A stretch of DNA of 64,000 nucleotides from Actinobacillus arthritidis (GTDB taxonomy: Bacteria; Pseudomonadota; Gammaproteobacteria; Enterobacterales; Pasteurellaceae), in assembly GCF_029774155.1 (NCBI RefSeq), contig NZ_CP103833.1, positions 682,001 through 746,000 on the forward strand. The letters run 5' to 3'. Position 1 is the first letter of the stretch; each line of letters begins with the position of its first letter. The translations under genes were made by a program, and so were the position numbers. Positions 39,377-49,448 of this stretch are shown here, piece after piece. Below the pieces are notes generated by a model, which worked only from the letters and a program-made list of their open reading frames with translations, searched no databases and was not told the origin of the DNA.

Positions 39377-41299
39377 TTATTCTTGTGCCAATGCGGTAAT
39401 CGGATTGAGCTTGGAAGCATTTTTGGCTGGCATATAACCGAATACGATCCCAATTAGCGTGGAGCAGAATACCGCTAATACTACGGATTCAGGCGAGAGA
39501 ATCATCTTAAAATTAGTGCCTAGCGTATTAAATGAGAAAATAATCGCTATAGCGAGCAGAATACCAATCACACCACCTAATAAGCAAATTAAGATCGCTT
39601 CAATTAAGAATTGTTGCAAAATATTGCCTTGTTTAGCACCGATTGCCATACGAACACCGATTTCTTTGGTTCGTTCCGTTACCGATACTAACATAATATT
39701 CATAACCCCGATGCCACCGACAATCAGTGAAATCATAGCAATAGAGGAAATTAATAATTTCATGGTATTGGTGGTGCTAGTAATCGTTTGTTTAATCGTG
39801 TCACTATTCATTACAAAGAAATCTTTCTTACCGTGTTTGGCGGTAAGTAACTCATTAATGCTTTTTTCTGCTGTTTGGCTCTCGACATTGTCTTTTACTT
39901 TTACGGTTAAGGAATCAATAAATTTCTCACCGGAAATTCGTTGCATTAACGTTGTGTAAGGCATCCAGATTTTTAAACTAGTTTGATTCATATTATTCGA
40001 CTCTTGTGCCAAACCAATAATTCTCAGTGGTTTTTTACCGACTAAAATCACTTTTCCTTCTACCGGATCTGTTAAACCGAGATCTTTTTTAGTATTTGCA
40101 TCAATGACGACAACTTGTGACGATAATTTGACTTCATCAGCATCAAAAAAACGTCCTGAAACCATTTTTAAACCTTTCACATTGATAAACTGTTCGCCAA
40201 CCCCATTAACTGAAGCGGTAACATCCATATTTCCATAAATCAGCGTGCTACTAAAACTGCTAGATGGTGTCGTACTATCAACAAATTGTTGCTTGTTAAG
40301 CATAGTCGCATCGCTGATTGTCAAATTTTTCGTTAAATTTGCCCGCCTGTCGCCAAAACCAGTACCATTCATAATGGTCATCGTATTTGTGCCTAAGCTA
40401 TTAATATTCGAGAGAATTTGTTGTTGCGAGCCTTGACCGAGTGCCACGACGGAAATTACTGATGTAATCCCGATAACGATACCTAACATTGTGAGTAAAG
40501 CACGTAATTTATGAGCCATAATTGCATTAGTTGCCATTTTGAAAGACTCGATTAATTGGTCAAAGAAACGAGGAGATTTATGTTCTCGTTTAGTGAGTTT
40601 CAATTCTTCAGAATAAGGTTGTTGACGTTGATCCCGAATAATAGCACCGTCTTTAATTTCGATCACACGACTGGCGGTAGTCGCGATATTAGGATCGTGT
40701 GTCACCATAATGATCGTGTGACCTTCTTTATGCAGATCTTGCAAGATCTCCAATACGGTTTCACCGCTTTTTGAATCTAAAGCACCGGTCGGTTCATCGG
40801 CTAAAATAATTTCACCACCATTCATTAATGCTCGTGCAATACTGACTCGCTGTTGTTGTCCTCCAGAGAGTTGGTTTGGTTTATTCGTGGTTTTATCGGA
40901 TAAGCCTAATTTCTCAAGTAATTGATTCGCTCTAGCTCTGCGAGATGAACTATCCATACCGGCATAAATTGCCGGTAATGCAACATTTTCGTTGGCGGTT
41001 AAAGCGGAGAGCAGATTATAACGTTGGAAAATAAAGCCAAATTTACGTTGGCGTAAATCAGATAATTCATCGGCGGTCATATTTAATGTTTCTTTGCCAT
41101 CAATGCGACATACACCGGAACTGGCGGTATCCAAACAACCGATAATGTTCATTAATGTTGATTTACCTGAGCCAGAAGCCCCAATAATTGCAACAAAATC
41201 GCCTTGCTCAATAGAAACATTAATATCTTTTAAAATATGAGCTTTATTTTCACCCGAACCGAAATATTTATTTAGTTTTTCAATTTCAATAAGTTTCAT
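39377..41299 (-). CDS. macB: Macrolide-export ATP-binding/permease protein MacB
   Basis: 640 residues. N-terminal ABC ATPase: Walker [10 protein letters not shown] (40-48), signature LSGGQQQR (144-151), Walker B ILADEP; then one membrane segment (about 275-295), a large periplasmic domain, and three C-terminal segments with the FtsX-like [22 protein letters not shown]. MacB works with the adaptor MacA and TolC to export macrolides, enterotoxin or lipopeptides. No macA is beside it: upstream is cpxA and downstream a Nif3-family gene, so the partner is encoded elsewhere or missing. Its start is 144 bases after the cpxA stop. Confidence 0.93.
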   Translation of the reverse strand: MKLIEIEKLNKYFGSGENKAHILKDINVSIEQGDFVAIIGASGSGKSTLMNIIGCLDTASSGVCRIDGKETLNMTADELSDLRQRKFGFIFQRYNLLSALTANENVALPAIYAGMDSSSRRARANQLLEKLGLSDKTTNKPNQLSGGQQQRVSIARALMNGGEIILADEPTGALDSKSGETVLEILQDLHKEGHTIIMVTHDPNIATTASRVIEIKDGAIIRDQRQQPYSEELKLTKREHKSPRFFDQLIESFKMATNAIMAHKLRALLTMLGIVIGITSVISVVALGQGSQQQILSNINSLGTNTMTIMNGTGFGDRRANLTKNLTISDATMLNKQQFVDSTTPSSSFSSTLIYGNMDVTASVNGVGEQFINVKGLKMVSGRFFDADEVKLSSQVVVIDANTKKDLGLTDPVEGKVILVGKKPLRIIGLAQESNNMNQTSLKIWMPYTTLMQRISGEKFIDSLTVKVKDNVESQTAEKSINELLTAKHGKKDFFVMNSDTIKQTITSTTNTMKLLISSIAMISLIVGGIGVMNIMLVSVTERTKEIGVRMAIGAKQGNILQQFLIEAILICLLGGVIGILLAIAIIFSFNTLGTNFKMILSPESVVLAVFCSTLIGIVFGYMPAKNASKLNPITALAQE

Positions 41300-41342
41300 T
41301 TATTTAAATAATTCCAAGCCAATATATGAATACTAGACCCAT

Positions 41343-41363
41343 CACGTCGTGATAGGTTCGCTA
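41343..41363. repeat. Small palindrome upstream of macB
   Basis: ATCACG-T-CGTGAT with partly matching flanks (ACCC/AGGT) lies in the 144-base cpxA-macB spacer. It could be an operator or a hairpin in the macB leader; no factor is suggested by the sequence. Confidence 0.35.
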
Positions 41364-41390
41364 TTTTTGTATAACTAGACAACGATTAAA

Positions 41391-41432
41391 AGCGGTCTTT
41401 TTTTGCAAGATTATTTACAAAAAAGACCGCTT
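41391..41432. terminator. Uptake-signal dyad terminator after cpxRA
   Basis: AAGCGGTCTTTTTT (41391-41404) pairs perfectly with AAAAAAGACCGCTT (41419-41432), 14 bp, 11 bases past the cpxA stop. Confidence 0.85.
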
Positions 41433-41443
41433 ATATCGGGTTA

Positions 41444-42844
41444 TTATTCAATCCAAAGCGGTAGTTTGATTTCAATTCTCAAACCGCCTAACTGGCTCTT
41501 CATTGCTTGTACATGACCTTTATGCTGTTGCACTGCATTTGCTACAATCGCAAGCCCAAGTCCCGTGCCACCGGTTTGTCTAGCCCTCGCTTCATCAACC
41601 CGATAAAACGGACGAAAGATCTGTTGATATTCGGTTTCAGGAATACCTTCGCCATCATCATCTATCGCCAGGATTAATTCGGTATTATCAATATAAATGA
41701 GTACTTTAATACTTTTACTCGCATATTTTTGAGCATTGCGGATTACATTTTCCAATGCACTGGCAAGAATATTCGGATTACCATTGATAAAGAATCTCTC
41801 TGGGTTAGCGATACGCTGACTAATAAATAAATCTAAGTTATTTTGTTCCGCCTCAAATTTTGCATCCTCTAAAATGTCATCCCAAATTTTGTTCACGGAG
41901 AAGATCTCTCGAGTCATATGCTGATTAACCTGTTGGCGAGAAAGCATCAGGAGATCGTGTACCATGGTATCAAGTTTAATCACTTGGTTTTCAATTCTTG
42001 CTAATTCCGGCGATTCTCCATTACGGCGACGAATCAATGCGGTAGCTAAATGTAAACGAGCTAGTGGCGTTTTCAGCTCATGTGAAATATCTGATAACAA
42101 TCGCTGTTGGTGTAATGTTAAATCTTGCAGAGAAGTAATCATCTGATTAAAACTTTTACCTACTTCACGTAATTCATTGATTCCTTCCGTTTCGAGTGCT
42201 GGATTTATCGCAAAATTACCGGTTGCTACCGCATTGGCAGATAGGCGTAAGGCTTTTACCGGTTGGGAAATTTTCCATGATAGCCAAAGTAGAATAGGAA
42301 TACTGACGCCTAACACGATTAGTAACATCAGCCATGGCGAGTCAAAAATACGGTTAAAAAATTCCTCTTGCGGATCAACGACTTGAGCAAAGTATTGATA
42401 ATATTCTCGCTTATTGGATTTTACTAAAAAAGGGCCATAAATTTCCAAATTTCCAAAGCGACGTTGTAACGGCTCTTCAGGACTATCTGCTCGATATAAG
42501 AATACTTGGAAAGATTTTATTTGGTGTTGATTTACCCCGACAAAGATACCAGTTTTTCTATCTAGTAAAATGACATCGAATCCATTTTGGGTTGCAACGG
42601 ATAGTTCTCTCTCAAAAATCTCATCCAAGTTATATTGCAATTCAGTGCTATGACTCTCTTGTTTAAAAAATTCTTTCTCATTCGTTTCAATCGGTAAAAA
42701 TGAACGGGCATCAAAATTAGGAATAGCCAATGTAATTGCAAGCATAATTGCAAAAACTAATCCGAAATAGGCAAATAATTGGTACGCTAAATAGTGGCGT
42801 ACGGCTCTTATTTTTTTGAAGATATTTTTAATATGTTTAGCCAT
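41444..42844 (-). CDS. cpxA: Sensor histidine kinase CpxA
   Basis: Envelope-stress sensor of the inner membrane. 466 residues: membrane segments at about 23-43 and 170-190 around a periplasmic sensor, a HAMP domain (about 190-243), the dimerisation helix with phosphorylated His255 in SDISHELKTPLARLH, then an ATPase domain with NVIRNAQKYA (N box), DDDGEGIP (G1) and GGTGLGLAIV (G2). It follows cpxR with a 57-base spacer containing a hairpin. No cpxP is seen here. Confidence 0.95.
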   Translation of the reverse strand: MAKHIKNIFKKIRAVRHYLAYQLFAYFGLVFAIMLAITLAIPNFDARSFLPIETNEKEFFKQESHSTELQYNLDEIFERELSVATQNGFDVILLDRKTGIFVGVNQHQIKSFQVFLYRADSPEEPLQRRFGNLEIYGPFLVKSNKREYYQYFAQVVDPQEEFFNRIFDSPWLMLLIVLGVSIPILLWLSWKISQPVKALRLSANAVATGNFAINPALETEGINELREVGKSFNQMITSLQDLTLHQQRLLSDISHELKTPLARLHLATALIRRRNGESPELARIENQVIKLDTMVHDLLMLSRQQVNQHMTREIFSVNKIWDDILEDAKFEAEQNNLDLFISQRIANPERFFINGNPNILASALENVIRNAQKYASKSIKVLIYIDNTELILAIDDDGEGIPETEYQQIFRPFYRVDEARARQTGGTGLGLAIVANAVQQHKGHVQAMKSQLGGLRIEIKLPLWIE

Positions 42845-42865
42845 TTTTGCTTAAATTTAAAAGAA

Positions 42866-42889
42866 AATCCCTCGAAAATTCGAGGGATT
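42866..42889 (-). terminator. Hairpin between cpxR and cpxA
   Basis: AATCCCTCGAA pairs with TTCGAGGGATT; on the minus strand it is followed by TTCTTTTAAA. This terminator-like element lies inside the cpxR-cpxA transcript, so it may reduce cpxA expression relative to cpxR or process the RNA. Confidence 0.65.
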
Positions 42890-42901
42890 AAATGAGAGTA
42901 T

Positions 42902-43630
42902 TTATTTTTCTGTTACAAGTAAATAACCTCGACCACGTAGCGTTTTAAACCATGGAAGATTATCATTACGTTCAGGTAGTTTTTTACGCAAATTAGATAT
43001 GTGCATATCAATCGCACGGTCGTAAGGTGTTAGCCGTTTACCCAAAATTTCTAAACTGAGTAATTCACGAGAAAGAATTTGACCGGGATTACGCATTAAC
43101 ATCTGTAATAATGCAAATTCCGTACCAGTTAAGTCTAAGTCACGACCTTCGAAAATAGCTTGTTGACGACCCGGATGTAACTCAACGCCGCCAAATGATA
43201 GTTGCTTGCTGTTTTCTTCTAAAGATTGATTAGATGACATAATAATATCGGAGTGAGATAAACCGATAGGCACAGTTCGACGTAAAATCGCTTTAATACG
43301 AGCAACTAGCTCACGATCATTAAACGGTTTTGGTAAATAGTCGTCTGCACCTAATTCTAATCCAAGTACACGGTCAATTTCATCGTCTCTAGCACTCAAC
43401 ATTAATACTGGAGTTGAATGTCTTTGACGTAATTGTTTTAGTGTTTCAATACCGTTTAATACAGGCATCATAACATCTAACAGAATCAGATCATAATTTT
43501 GTAACTCTAATTCTGTGAGAGCATCTTGACCGTTATGAACGCAGTGAATATCAAAACCTTCTAGCGAAAGTAATTCCGCTAGTAATTCTGTCAGTTCAAT
43601 ATCATCATCAACGAGTAAAATTTTAGGCAT
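42902..43630 (-). CDS. cpxR: Response regulator CpxR
   Basis: 242-residue OmpR/PhoB-type regulator: receiver domain with acidic pair DDD (8-10), phosphorylated Asp52 in LLDVMMP, conserved Thr/Ser and Lys (GADDYLPKPFNDRELVAR), and a C-terminal winged helix (about 148-240, LTGTEFALLQMLMRNPG, RAIDMHISNLRKKL, TLRGRGYLL). Activates envelope-stress genes with CpxA. It is first in the cpxRA pair. Confidence 0.96.
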   Translation of the reverse strand: MPKILLVDDDIELTELLAELLSLEGFDIHCVHNGQDALTELELQNYDLILLDVMMPVLNGIETLKQLRQRHSTPVLMLSARDDEIDRVLGLELGADDYLPKPFNDRELVARIKAILRRTVPIGLSHSDIIMSSNQSLEENSKQLSFGGVELHPGRQQAIFEGRDLDLTGTEFALLQMLMRNPGQILSRELLSLEILGKRLTPYDRAIDMHISNLRKKLPERNDNLPWFKTLRGRGYLLVTEK

Positions 43631-43707
43631 AACTAATTCCCATGTTTCTTTAATTATATTTCTTACTTGTAATTAAATTTACAACTTTATCAAGGTTTGT
43701 CAATTCA

Positions 43708-44485
43708 TTATAGTGATTTTATTTGATCCCAAATAAAATCAAGTTCTTGTAGAGAGCAGTCTTGTATAGATTTATCCGATTTTTTAACCACCTTTTCCAC
43801 CTTCCTGAAACGTTGTTCGAATTTGATATTCGCATTACGTAAACTGGTTTCCGCATCCATTTTATAGTGACGACATAAATTTACTGTGGCAAACAGAAAA
43901 TCGCCCAATTCTTCCTCTAACTTATCCGCATTTTGAGGATATTGCATCATCTCATCTTTAACTTCTTGTAATTCTTCTTCCACTTTAGCTAGTACATCTT
44001 GAGGATTATCCCAATCAAAACCAACTTTTGCGCGCGTTTTTGTAACTTATTGGCCCGCGTTAATGCCGGTAAAGCAAAAGGTATATCGTCTAAAATAGAT
44101 TCGTGCTGCTGACGTTTAGCTTCGGTCGCTTTCTGAGTTTCCCAATTCTTAAGTGCTTCTTCACTATTTGCGGAGATTTATCGCCAAAAACGTGAGGATG
44201 TCTGTAAATCAATTTGTCATGAATGTCGCTTAGTACGTCATCAAATGTAAAAGTTCCTTCCTCTTTTGCTAATTGGCTAAGAAATACCACCTGAAGTAAT
44301 AAATCGCCTAATTCTTCGCGTAATGCGGCACGGTCTTTTGTATGAATCGCTTCTGCAACTTCGTAAGTTTCCTCAAGTAAACAGGGTAACATTGAATCAA
44401 AGTTTTGCTTAATATCCCAAGGACAGCCTGTTTCAGGATGTCTTAATTGTGCTACCACATCAAGTAATTGTTCGATAGAGGTCAT
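43708..44485 (-). pseudogene. mazG: Nucleoside triphosphate pyrophosphohydrolase MazG, two frameshifts
   Basis: Hydrolyses NTPs and lowers ppGpp in E. coli. The first MazG domain is read from [24 protein letters not shown] with [10 protein letters not shown] and [12 protein letters not shown]; the second domain has VEEELQEVKDE and LEEELGDFLFATVN. Two single-base losses separate them: near 44174 (minus strand AAATCTCCGCAAAT for AAATCTGCCGCAAAT) and near 44024 (CAAAAGTTGG for CAAAAGGTTGG). Restoring both gives 780 bases, 259 residues, the usual two-domain enzyme. Confidence 0.9.
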
Positions 44486-44624
44486 TTTATTTCTCCCAAT
44501 AAACTATTATAAAAAGTAAACGCGATATTATTGTGTTAGGTTATACGCTAGATCAACTAAAAATTCACCATTCCAAAATAAATCTTGTTACAATAAAGCC
44601 ATATGAAATTAATACGAGAAATAT

Positions 44625-44726
44625 ATGGCGGCGGAAAAACTTACTAAAAAGCGATTAATTCAAATTGTTCTTATGTTAATTATTTTAATTGGTGCTTTTC
44701 TTTATCGTACATATACATATAGCTGA
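44625..44726 (+). CDS. Possible 33-residue single-pass membrane protein
   Basis: ATG 44625 to TGA 44726 reads MAAEKLTKKRLIQ, then a hydrophobic stretch (about residues 14-26, IVLMLIILIGAFL) and a short polar tail RTYTYS. Basic residues precede the segment, predicting an inner-membrane protein with its N-terminus inside. GAGAA lies 6 bases before the start. It sits in the 344-base spacer between divergent mazG and accD. I do not recognise it; the size means chance is possible. Confidence 0.5.
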   Translation: MAAEKLTKKRLIQIVLMLIILIGAFLYRTYTYS

Positions 44727-44829
44727 TATTTCAGCTGATCAGAGCAGATTATATGATTAAAGCATATCCAAAAGATTGAAATTATGCTTTAATACCGATA
44801 ATTTTTTGTCAGAATAATAAGGTTAAAAA

Positions 44830-45722
44830 ATGAGCTGGATTGAAAGAATTTTAGGTAGAACCTCTTCATCATCAAGCAGTAGCAAATCCAAAGTGCCAGA
44901 AGGTGTTTGGACGAAATGCACGAGTCGCGAACAGGTCCTGTACAGCGAAGAACTTAAACGTAATATGAATGTTTGCCCAAAATGTAATCATCATATGCGT
45001 TTTGATGCACGTACTCGTTTATTATCGTTATTAGATCAAGATAGTGCACAAGAGATTGCCGCAGAGTTAGAACCGCAGGACATCTTAAAATTTAAAGATT
45101 TGAAAAAATATAAAGATCGTTTAACTGCGCGCAAAAACAGACCGGAGAGAAAGACTCTTTTATTACGATGTGCGGTACATTACATAATATGCCGGTAGTA
45201 GTCGCTTCATTTAACTTTGAATTTATGGGCGGTTCAATGGGCTCGGTTGTCGGTGCTAAGTTCGTGCGTGCGACGGAGCGTGCATTAGCGGAAAATATTC
45301 CGTTTATCTGTTTCTCCGCATCTGGCGGTGCTCGTATGCAAGAAGCATTATTCTCTTTAATGCAGATGGCGAAAACGAGTGCGATCTTAGCGAAAATGCG
45401 TGAAAAAGGTGTGCCGTTTATTTCTGTTTTAACAGATCCGACACTAGGCGGTGTTTCAGCAAGTTTAGCAATGTTAGGTGATATCAATATCGCAGAACCT
45501 AAAGCGTTAATCGGTTTCGCAGGCCCACGAGTTATTGAACAAACTGTGCGTGAAAAATTACCAGAAGGCTTCCAACGTGCAGAGTTCTTATTAGAACACG
45601 GTGCAATTGATATGATTGTACAACGTAAAGATATGCGTGATACGCTTGCTCGTTTATGTGCAAAAATGACCAATAAACCAACGCCGTTTAAAACAGCGGA
45701 ACTTATTGTTGAAGAAGCGTAA
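44830..45722 (+). pseudogene. accD: Acetyl-CoA carboxylase carboxyltransferase beta subunit, frameshifted
   Basis: With AccA transfers the carboxyl group to acetyl-CoA, the first committed step in fatty acid synthesis; normally essential. The N-terminal zinc ribbon is [12 protein letters not shown]...VCPKC: Cys30, Cys49 and Cys52 are present but residue 33 is Arg (CGC, 44926-44928) where family members have Cys (TGC). The frame is lost near 45129, where actgcgcgcaaaaacag lacks one G for actgcggcgcaaaaacag; it resumes [13 protein letters not shown]. Crotonase core motifs [28 protein letters not shown] are intact. Repaired length 297 residues. folC follows, as in E. coli. Confidence 0.94.
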
Positions 45723-45739
45723 TTTTATTTAGCATGACT

Positions 45740-45768
45740 AAGCCACGTTATACGTGGCTTTCTTTTTT
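45740..45768 (+). terminator. Terminator between accD and folC
   Basis: AAGCCACGT / ACGTGGCTT with a 3-base loop, then TCTTTTTT. It lies 17 bases after accD and 13 before folC, so folC may be expressed by readthrough. Confidence 0.75.
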
Positions 45769-45780
45769 GGAAAAGATATA

Positions 45781-47082
45781 ATGAATACTTTAATTGTTCC
45801 AACTATTAATGATAGCCTCGCCACATGGTTGGATTACTTAGAAAAATCGCATTTTAAGCCGATTGATATGGGCTTAGAACGTATTAAAAGCGTAGCGGAA
45901 GCGCTCGAATTACTTCAGCCGGCACCTTATGTTATCACCGTTGCCGGTACTAACGGGAAAGGGTCAACTTGTCGTTTATTGGAAGTAGCCTTGCTTAAAG
46001 CCGGTTATCGAGTCGGTGTCTATTCATCTCCTCACCTAATTCGTTATAACGAACGAGTGAGAATTCAAGGCGAATTACTCAATGACGAAGCCCATGTGCA
46101 ATCATTTGCAAAAATCCAACAAAAAAAGACCGCTTCTTTAACCTATTTTGAGTTTAGTACGCTTTCGGCACTGCGGCTTTTTAAAGAGGCAAATTTAGAT
46201 ATTGTCATTTTAGAAGTTGGGCTTGGCGGACGTTTAGATGCAACCAATATTGTTGATCCGCATTTAGCGATAATTACTTCAATCGATATCGATCACGTGG
46301 ATTTTCTCGGCGATAACCGAGAAGATATCGGGCGAGAGAAAGCAGGCATTTTCCGTGAAAATATACCGGTAATTATCGGTGAACCGGATTGCCCGAGAAG
46401 CATTTTACAGCAAGCGAAAGCACTTAATTGCCAAGTGGTTAGACGCAATGTGAATTGGAAATATTCTGTAGAAAATAACCGCTTTCACTGGCAATCGGAA
46501 TTTATTGATTGGCAAGATTTACCGATGCCGCAAATTCCGATTCCGAATGCCGGTACCGCTTTAGCCGCGTTGGCTCAACTTCCGTTTGAAATAAATGAAC
46601 AAGTAGTTAGAGCCGCATTGCAAGAAGCACAAATGACAGCCCGTTTCCAAACGTTAACCGAAAAAGATTTTGCAAACTTTTCCGGAAAACAACCGCTTGC
46701 TCAAGTGATTATTGATGTCGGACATAATCCGCATGCGGCAAAATATTTGGCAGGGCGATTAAGTTCGCTGAAACAGGCTAACCAAAAGATTTATGCCGTA
46801 TTTAGTGCATTAGTTGATAAAGACTTAAGCGGAATCGTAGAGCCATTGGCAAATGTTATTGACGAATGGTACTGTGCCGGCTTAGACGGATACCGAGGAC
46901 AGTCAGGTGAAGAAGTCTATCAAAAACTTGCAAAAGTTTTACCAAATTCGACCGCTTGTTATTACCAAACGGTTTCCGAAGCGACCGAATCATTATTCGC
47001 CAAAGCGAGCAAAACCGATATTATCCTGATTTTCGGCTCATTCCACACCGTGAGCGATTTTTTAGTTTGGGTTGGGGAGTGA
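45781..47082 (+). CDS. folC: Bifunctional folylpolyglutamate / dihydrofolate synthase
   Basis: Adds glutamate to dihydropteroate and to folates. From ATG 45781 (GGAAAAG upstream) the product has 433 residues; an earlier GTG at 45754 lies inside the terminator and is unlikely. Mur-ligase fold: LDYLEKSHFKPIDMGLERI, P-loop GTNGKGST (56-63), GVYSSPHL, FEFSTLSALRLF, ILEVGLGGRLDATN, and IIDVGHNPHAA in the C-terminal domain. An uptake core lies in the gene near 46948. Confidence 0.95.
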   Translation: MNTLIVPTINDSLATWLDYLEKSHFKPIDMGLERIKSVAEALELLQPAPYVITVAGTNGKGSTCRLLEVALLKAGYRVGVYSSPHLIRYNERVRIQGELLNDEAHVQSFAKIQQKKTASLTYFEFSTLSALRLFKEANLDIVILEVGLGGRLDATNIVDPHLAIITSIDIDHVDFLGDNREDIGREKAGIFRENIPVIIGEPDCPRSILQQAKALNCQVVRRNVNWKYSVENNRFHWQSEFIDWQDLPMPQIPIPNAGTALAALAQLPFEINEQVVRAALQEAQMTARFQTLTEKDFANFSGKQPLAQVIIDVGHNPHAAKYLAGRLSSLKQANQKIYAVFSALVDKDLSGIVEPLANVIDEWYCAGLDGYRGQSGEEVYQKLAKVLPNSTACYYQTVSEATESLFAKASKTDIILIFGSFHTVSDFLVWVGE

Positions 47083-47127
47083 TTTGTTGTTTTGTTAATC
47101 AAACAAAAACAAATTTGAAAAAAGTGC

Positions 47128-47155
47128 TTGCATTGGTTTTGGAAATCTCTATAAT
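47128..47155 (+). promoter_or_regulatory. Promoter of initiator tRNA and rimP operon
   Basis: -35 TTGCAT (47128-47133) and -10 TATAAT (47150-47155), spacing 16. The mature tRNA begins 14 bases after the -10, so a short 5' leader is removed by RNase P. Confidence 0.75.
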
Positions 47156-47168
47156 GAGCCACATCAGA

Positions 47169-47245
<77 letters not shown>

Positions 47246-47254
47246 GTTTTAAGG

Positions 47255-47442
47255 CTCACAGTTTTGATTAAAGCTGTGAGTTTTGTTTTATATATAGCCT
47301 TTGCTAATTTTCGATAACGAACATAATTCGCAAAATTTTGTATAAAACAAACCGCTTAAAGCCCCACGGTTTTCCGTCTGGGGTTTTTTTGTGGCTGGTA
47401 CATAATAATCGTATCAAAAGGGCTGGTTAAGGCTCTTTTTTT
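47255..47442 (+). terminator. Three successive terminator-like hairpins before rimP
   Basis: 47255-47290: CTCACAG/CTGTGAG then TTTTGTTTT. 47362-47390: CCCCA-CGG/CCG-TC-TGGGG then seven T. 47416-47442: AAAAGGGC/GCTCTTTT (one G-U) then TTTTTTT. The first ends the tRNA; the others lie in the leader of rimP-nusA-infB and suggest attenuation or antitermination. A reversed partial uptake core (ACCGCTTAA) lies between them. Confidence 0.7.
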
Positions 47443-47466
47443 ATATCTGTCATTTAGGAGGCTTCC

Positions 47467-47928
47467 TTGGCAACTTTAGAACAAAAATTAGAAGAACTCG
47501 TTTCTGACACCATTGAATCAATGGGCTGTGAATTAGTCGGTATTGAGTGTCAACGAGCAGGGCGTTTTTTAACAGTACGTTTATATATTGATAAAGAAGG
47601 CGGCGTAACCATTGATGATTGTAGTGATGTGAGCCGTCAAGTGAGTGCAATTTTAGATGTTGAAGATCCGATTGCGGATAAATATAACTTAGAAGTTTCA
47701 TCTCCGGGCTTAGATCGTCCGTTGTTTACGCTTGCACATTACCAACGTTTTATCGGACAAGAAGTTGTGATTCACTTACGTATTCCAATGTTCGACCGCC
47801 GTAAATGGCAAGGTAAATTAGAGAGTGTAGAAGGCGATTTAATTACGCTGACAGTAGATAATGAGGCTCGTCAATTCGCATTCGGTAATATTCAAAAAGC
47901 AAACTTAGTTCCAGTTTTTAATTTCTAA
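47467..47928 (+). CDS. rimP: Ribosome maturation factor RimP
   Basis: Needed for 30S subunit maturation. 153 residues from TTG 47467, with a strong AGGAGG 5 bases upstream that fixes this start. Motifs: [58 protein letters not shown]. First protein gene of the rimP-nusA-infB-rbfA-truB group. Confidence 0.94.
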   Translation: MATLEQKLEELVSDTIESMGCELVGIECQRAGRFLTVRLYIDKEGGVTIDDCSDVSRQVSAILDVEDPIADKYNLEVSSPGLDRPLFTLAHYQRFIGQEVVIHLRIPMFDRRKWQGKLESVEGDLITLTVDNEARQFAFGNIQKANLVPVFNF

Positions 47929-47944
47929 AAGGTTAACCTAGAAA

Positions 47945-49427
47945 ATGAGTAAAGAAATTTTATTAGCCGCTGAAGCGGTATCTAACGAGAAGTTATTGCC
48001 AAAAGAAGCTATCTTTGAAGCACTTGAAACAGCATTAGCCATTTCGACTAAAAAGAAAAAAGAAATGGATATCGATGTGCGTGTGGTAATTGACCGCAAA
48101 ACCGGCGATTTCCAAACTTTCCGTCGTTGGATTGTGGTTGAACAAGTACACAATATGACACGTGAGATCAGCTTAGAAGCGAGCACAATACGAAAATCCT
48201 AGCGTGCAATTAGGCGATATCGTTGAAGATGAAGTAGATTCAATTCCATTCGACCGTATTACGATGCAGACTGCACGCCAAGTGATCAGCACAAAAATTC
48301 GTGAAGCGGAGCGTAACAAAGTTATCGACCAATTCCGTTCACAATTAAATACCATCATCACTGCAACTGTTAAGAAAGTAAACCGTGATCAAATTATTTT
48401 AGATTTAGGTAACCAAGCGGAAGCGGTAATCGTGCGTGAAGATATGCTTCCACGTGAAAACTTCCGTCCGGGTGACCGTGTACGTGGCGTATTATATGCG
48501 ATTAAACCGGAGTCAAAAGGTCCGCAACTTTTCGTAACACGTGCAAAACCGATTATGTTAGAAGAGTTATTTAAACTTGAAGTACCGGAAATCGGCGAAG
48601 ATGTCATCGAAATTAAAGGTGCATCGCGTGATCCGGGCTCTCGTGCAAAAATTGCAGTGAAATCACACGATAAACGTATCGATCCGGTAGGTGCTTGCGT
48701 TGGTATGCGTGGTGCGCGTGTTCAAGCAATTAGTAGCGAATTAGGCGGTGAGCGTGTAGATATCGTGCTTTGGGACGATAATCCGGCACAATTCGTCATT
48801 AACGCAATGGCTCCGGCAGATGTAAGTTCTATCGTGGTTGATGAAGATAAACATGCAATGGATATTGCGGTTGAAAGCAAAAACCTTGCGCAAGCAATTG
48901 GTCGTAACGGTCAAAACGTACGTTTAGCGACACAATTAACCGGTTGGACATTAAACGTAATGACTACCGAAGACTTAGATAAGAAGCATCAAGCGGAAGA
49001 TAATAAAGTTATCGATTTATTCGTAACTTCATTAGAAATCGACCAAGAATTTGCACAAATCTTAGTAGATGAAGGTTTCTCTAGCCTAGAAGAACTTGCA
49101 TTCATTCCAGTAAGCGAATTAACTTCTATCGATGGTCTTGAAGATGAAGATTTAGTAGAAGAGCTACAAACTCGTGCGAAAAATGCGATTACCGCAAAAG
49201 CATTAGCGGAAGAAGAAGCATTAAAACAAGCGCATATTGAAGATCGTTTATTAAACTTAGAAGGTTTAGATCGTCATATCGCATTTAAACTGGCTGAAAA
49301 AGGTATCACAACGCTTGAAGAATTAGCAGAACAAGCTACGGATGACCTTTCGGATATTGAAGAATTATCAGCAGACAAAGCAAGCGAATTAATTATGGTC
49401 GCTCGTCAAATTTGCTGGTTTAGCTAA
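47945..49427 (+). pseudogene. nusA: Transcription elongation/termination factor NusA, frameshifted
   Basis: RNA polymerase factor for pausing, termination and antitermination. N-terminal domain [16 protein letters not shown] (residues 1-~125), S1 domain (~135-200), two KH domains ([42 protein letters not shown]) and two acidic C-terminal repeats. The frame breaks at 48182, where gaagcgagcacaatac has an extra A relative to gaagcggcacaatac (EAAQYENP). Repaired length 493 residues, as in E. coli (495). The same GCGGC-to-GCGAGC change occurs in guaA. Confidence 0.94.
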
Positions 49428-49448
49428 TCGTTGTAAGGAGATAAAACA

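Noticed and set aside
39459..39959. 166-codon open frame opposite macB
   Set aside because: Antisense shadow of the permease domain; its hydrophobic runs mirror those of MacB.
43631..43707. CpxR autoregulatory box before cpxR
   Set aside because: GTAAA words occur but their spacing (11 bases) does not fit the GTAAA-N5-GTAAA pattern.
45092..45673. 193-codon open frame opposite accD
   Set aside because: Shadow of conserved AccD codons; no homology or translation signal.
47255..47290. Hairpin after the tRNA as a second tRNA
   Set aside because: No cloverleaf can be drawn; it is a simple terminator stem.
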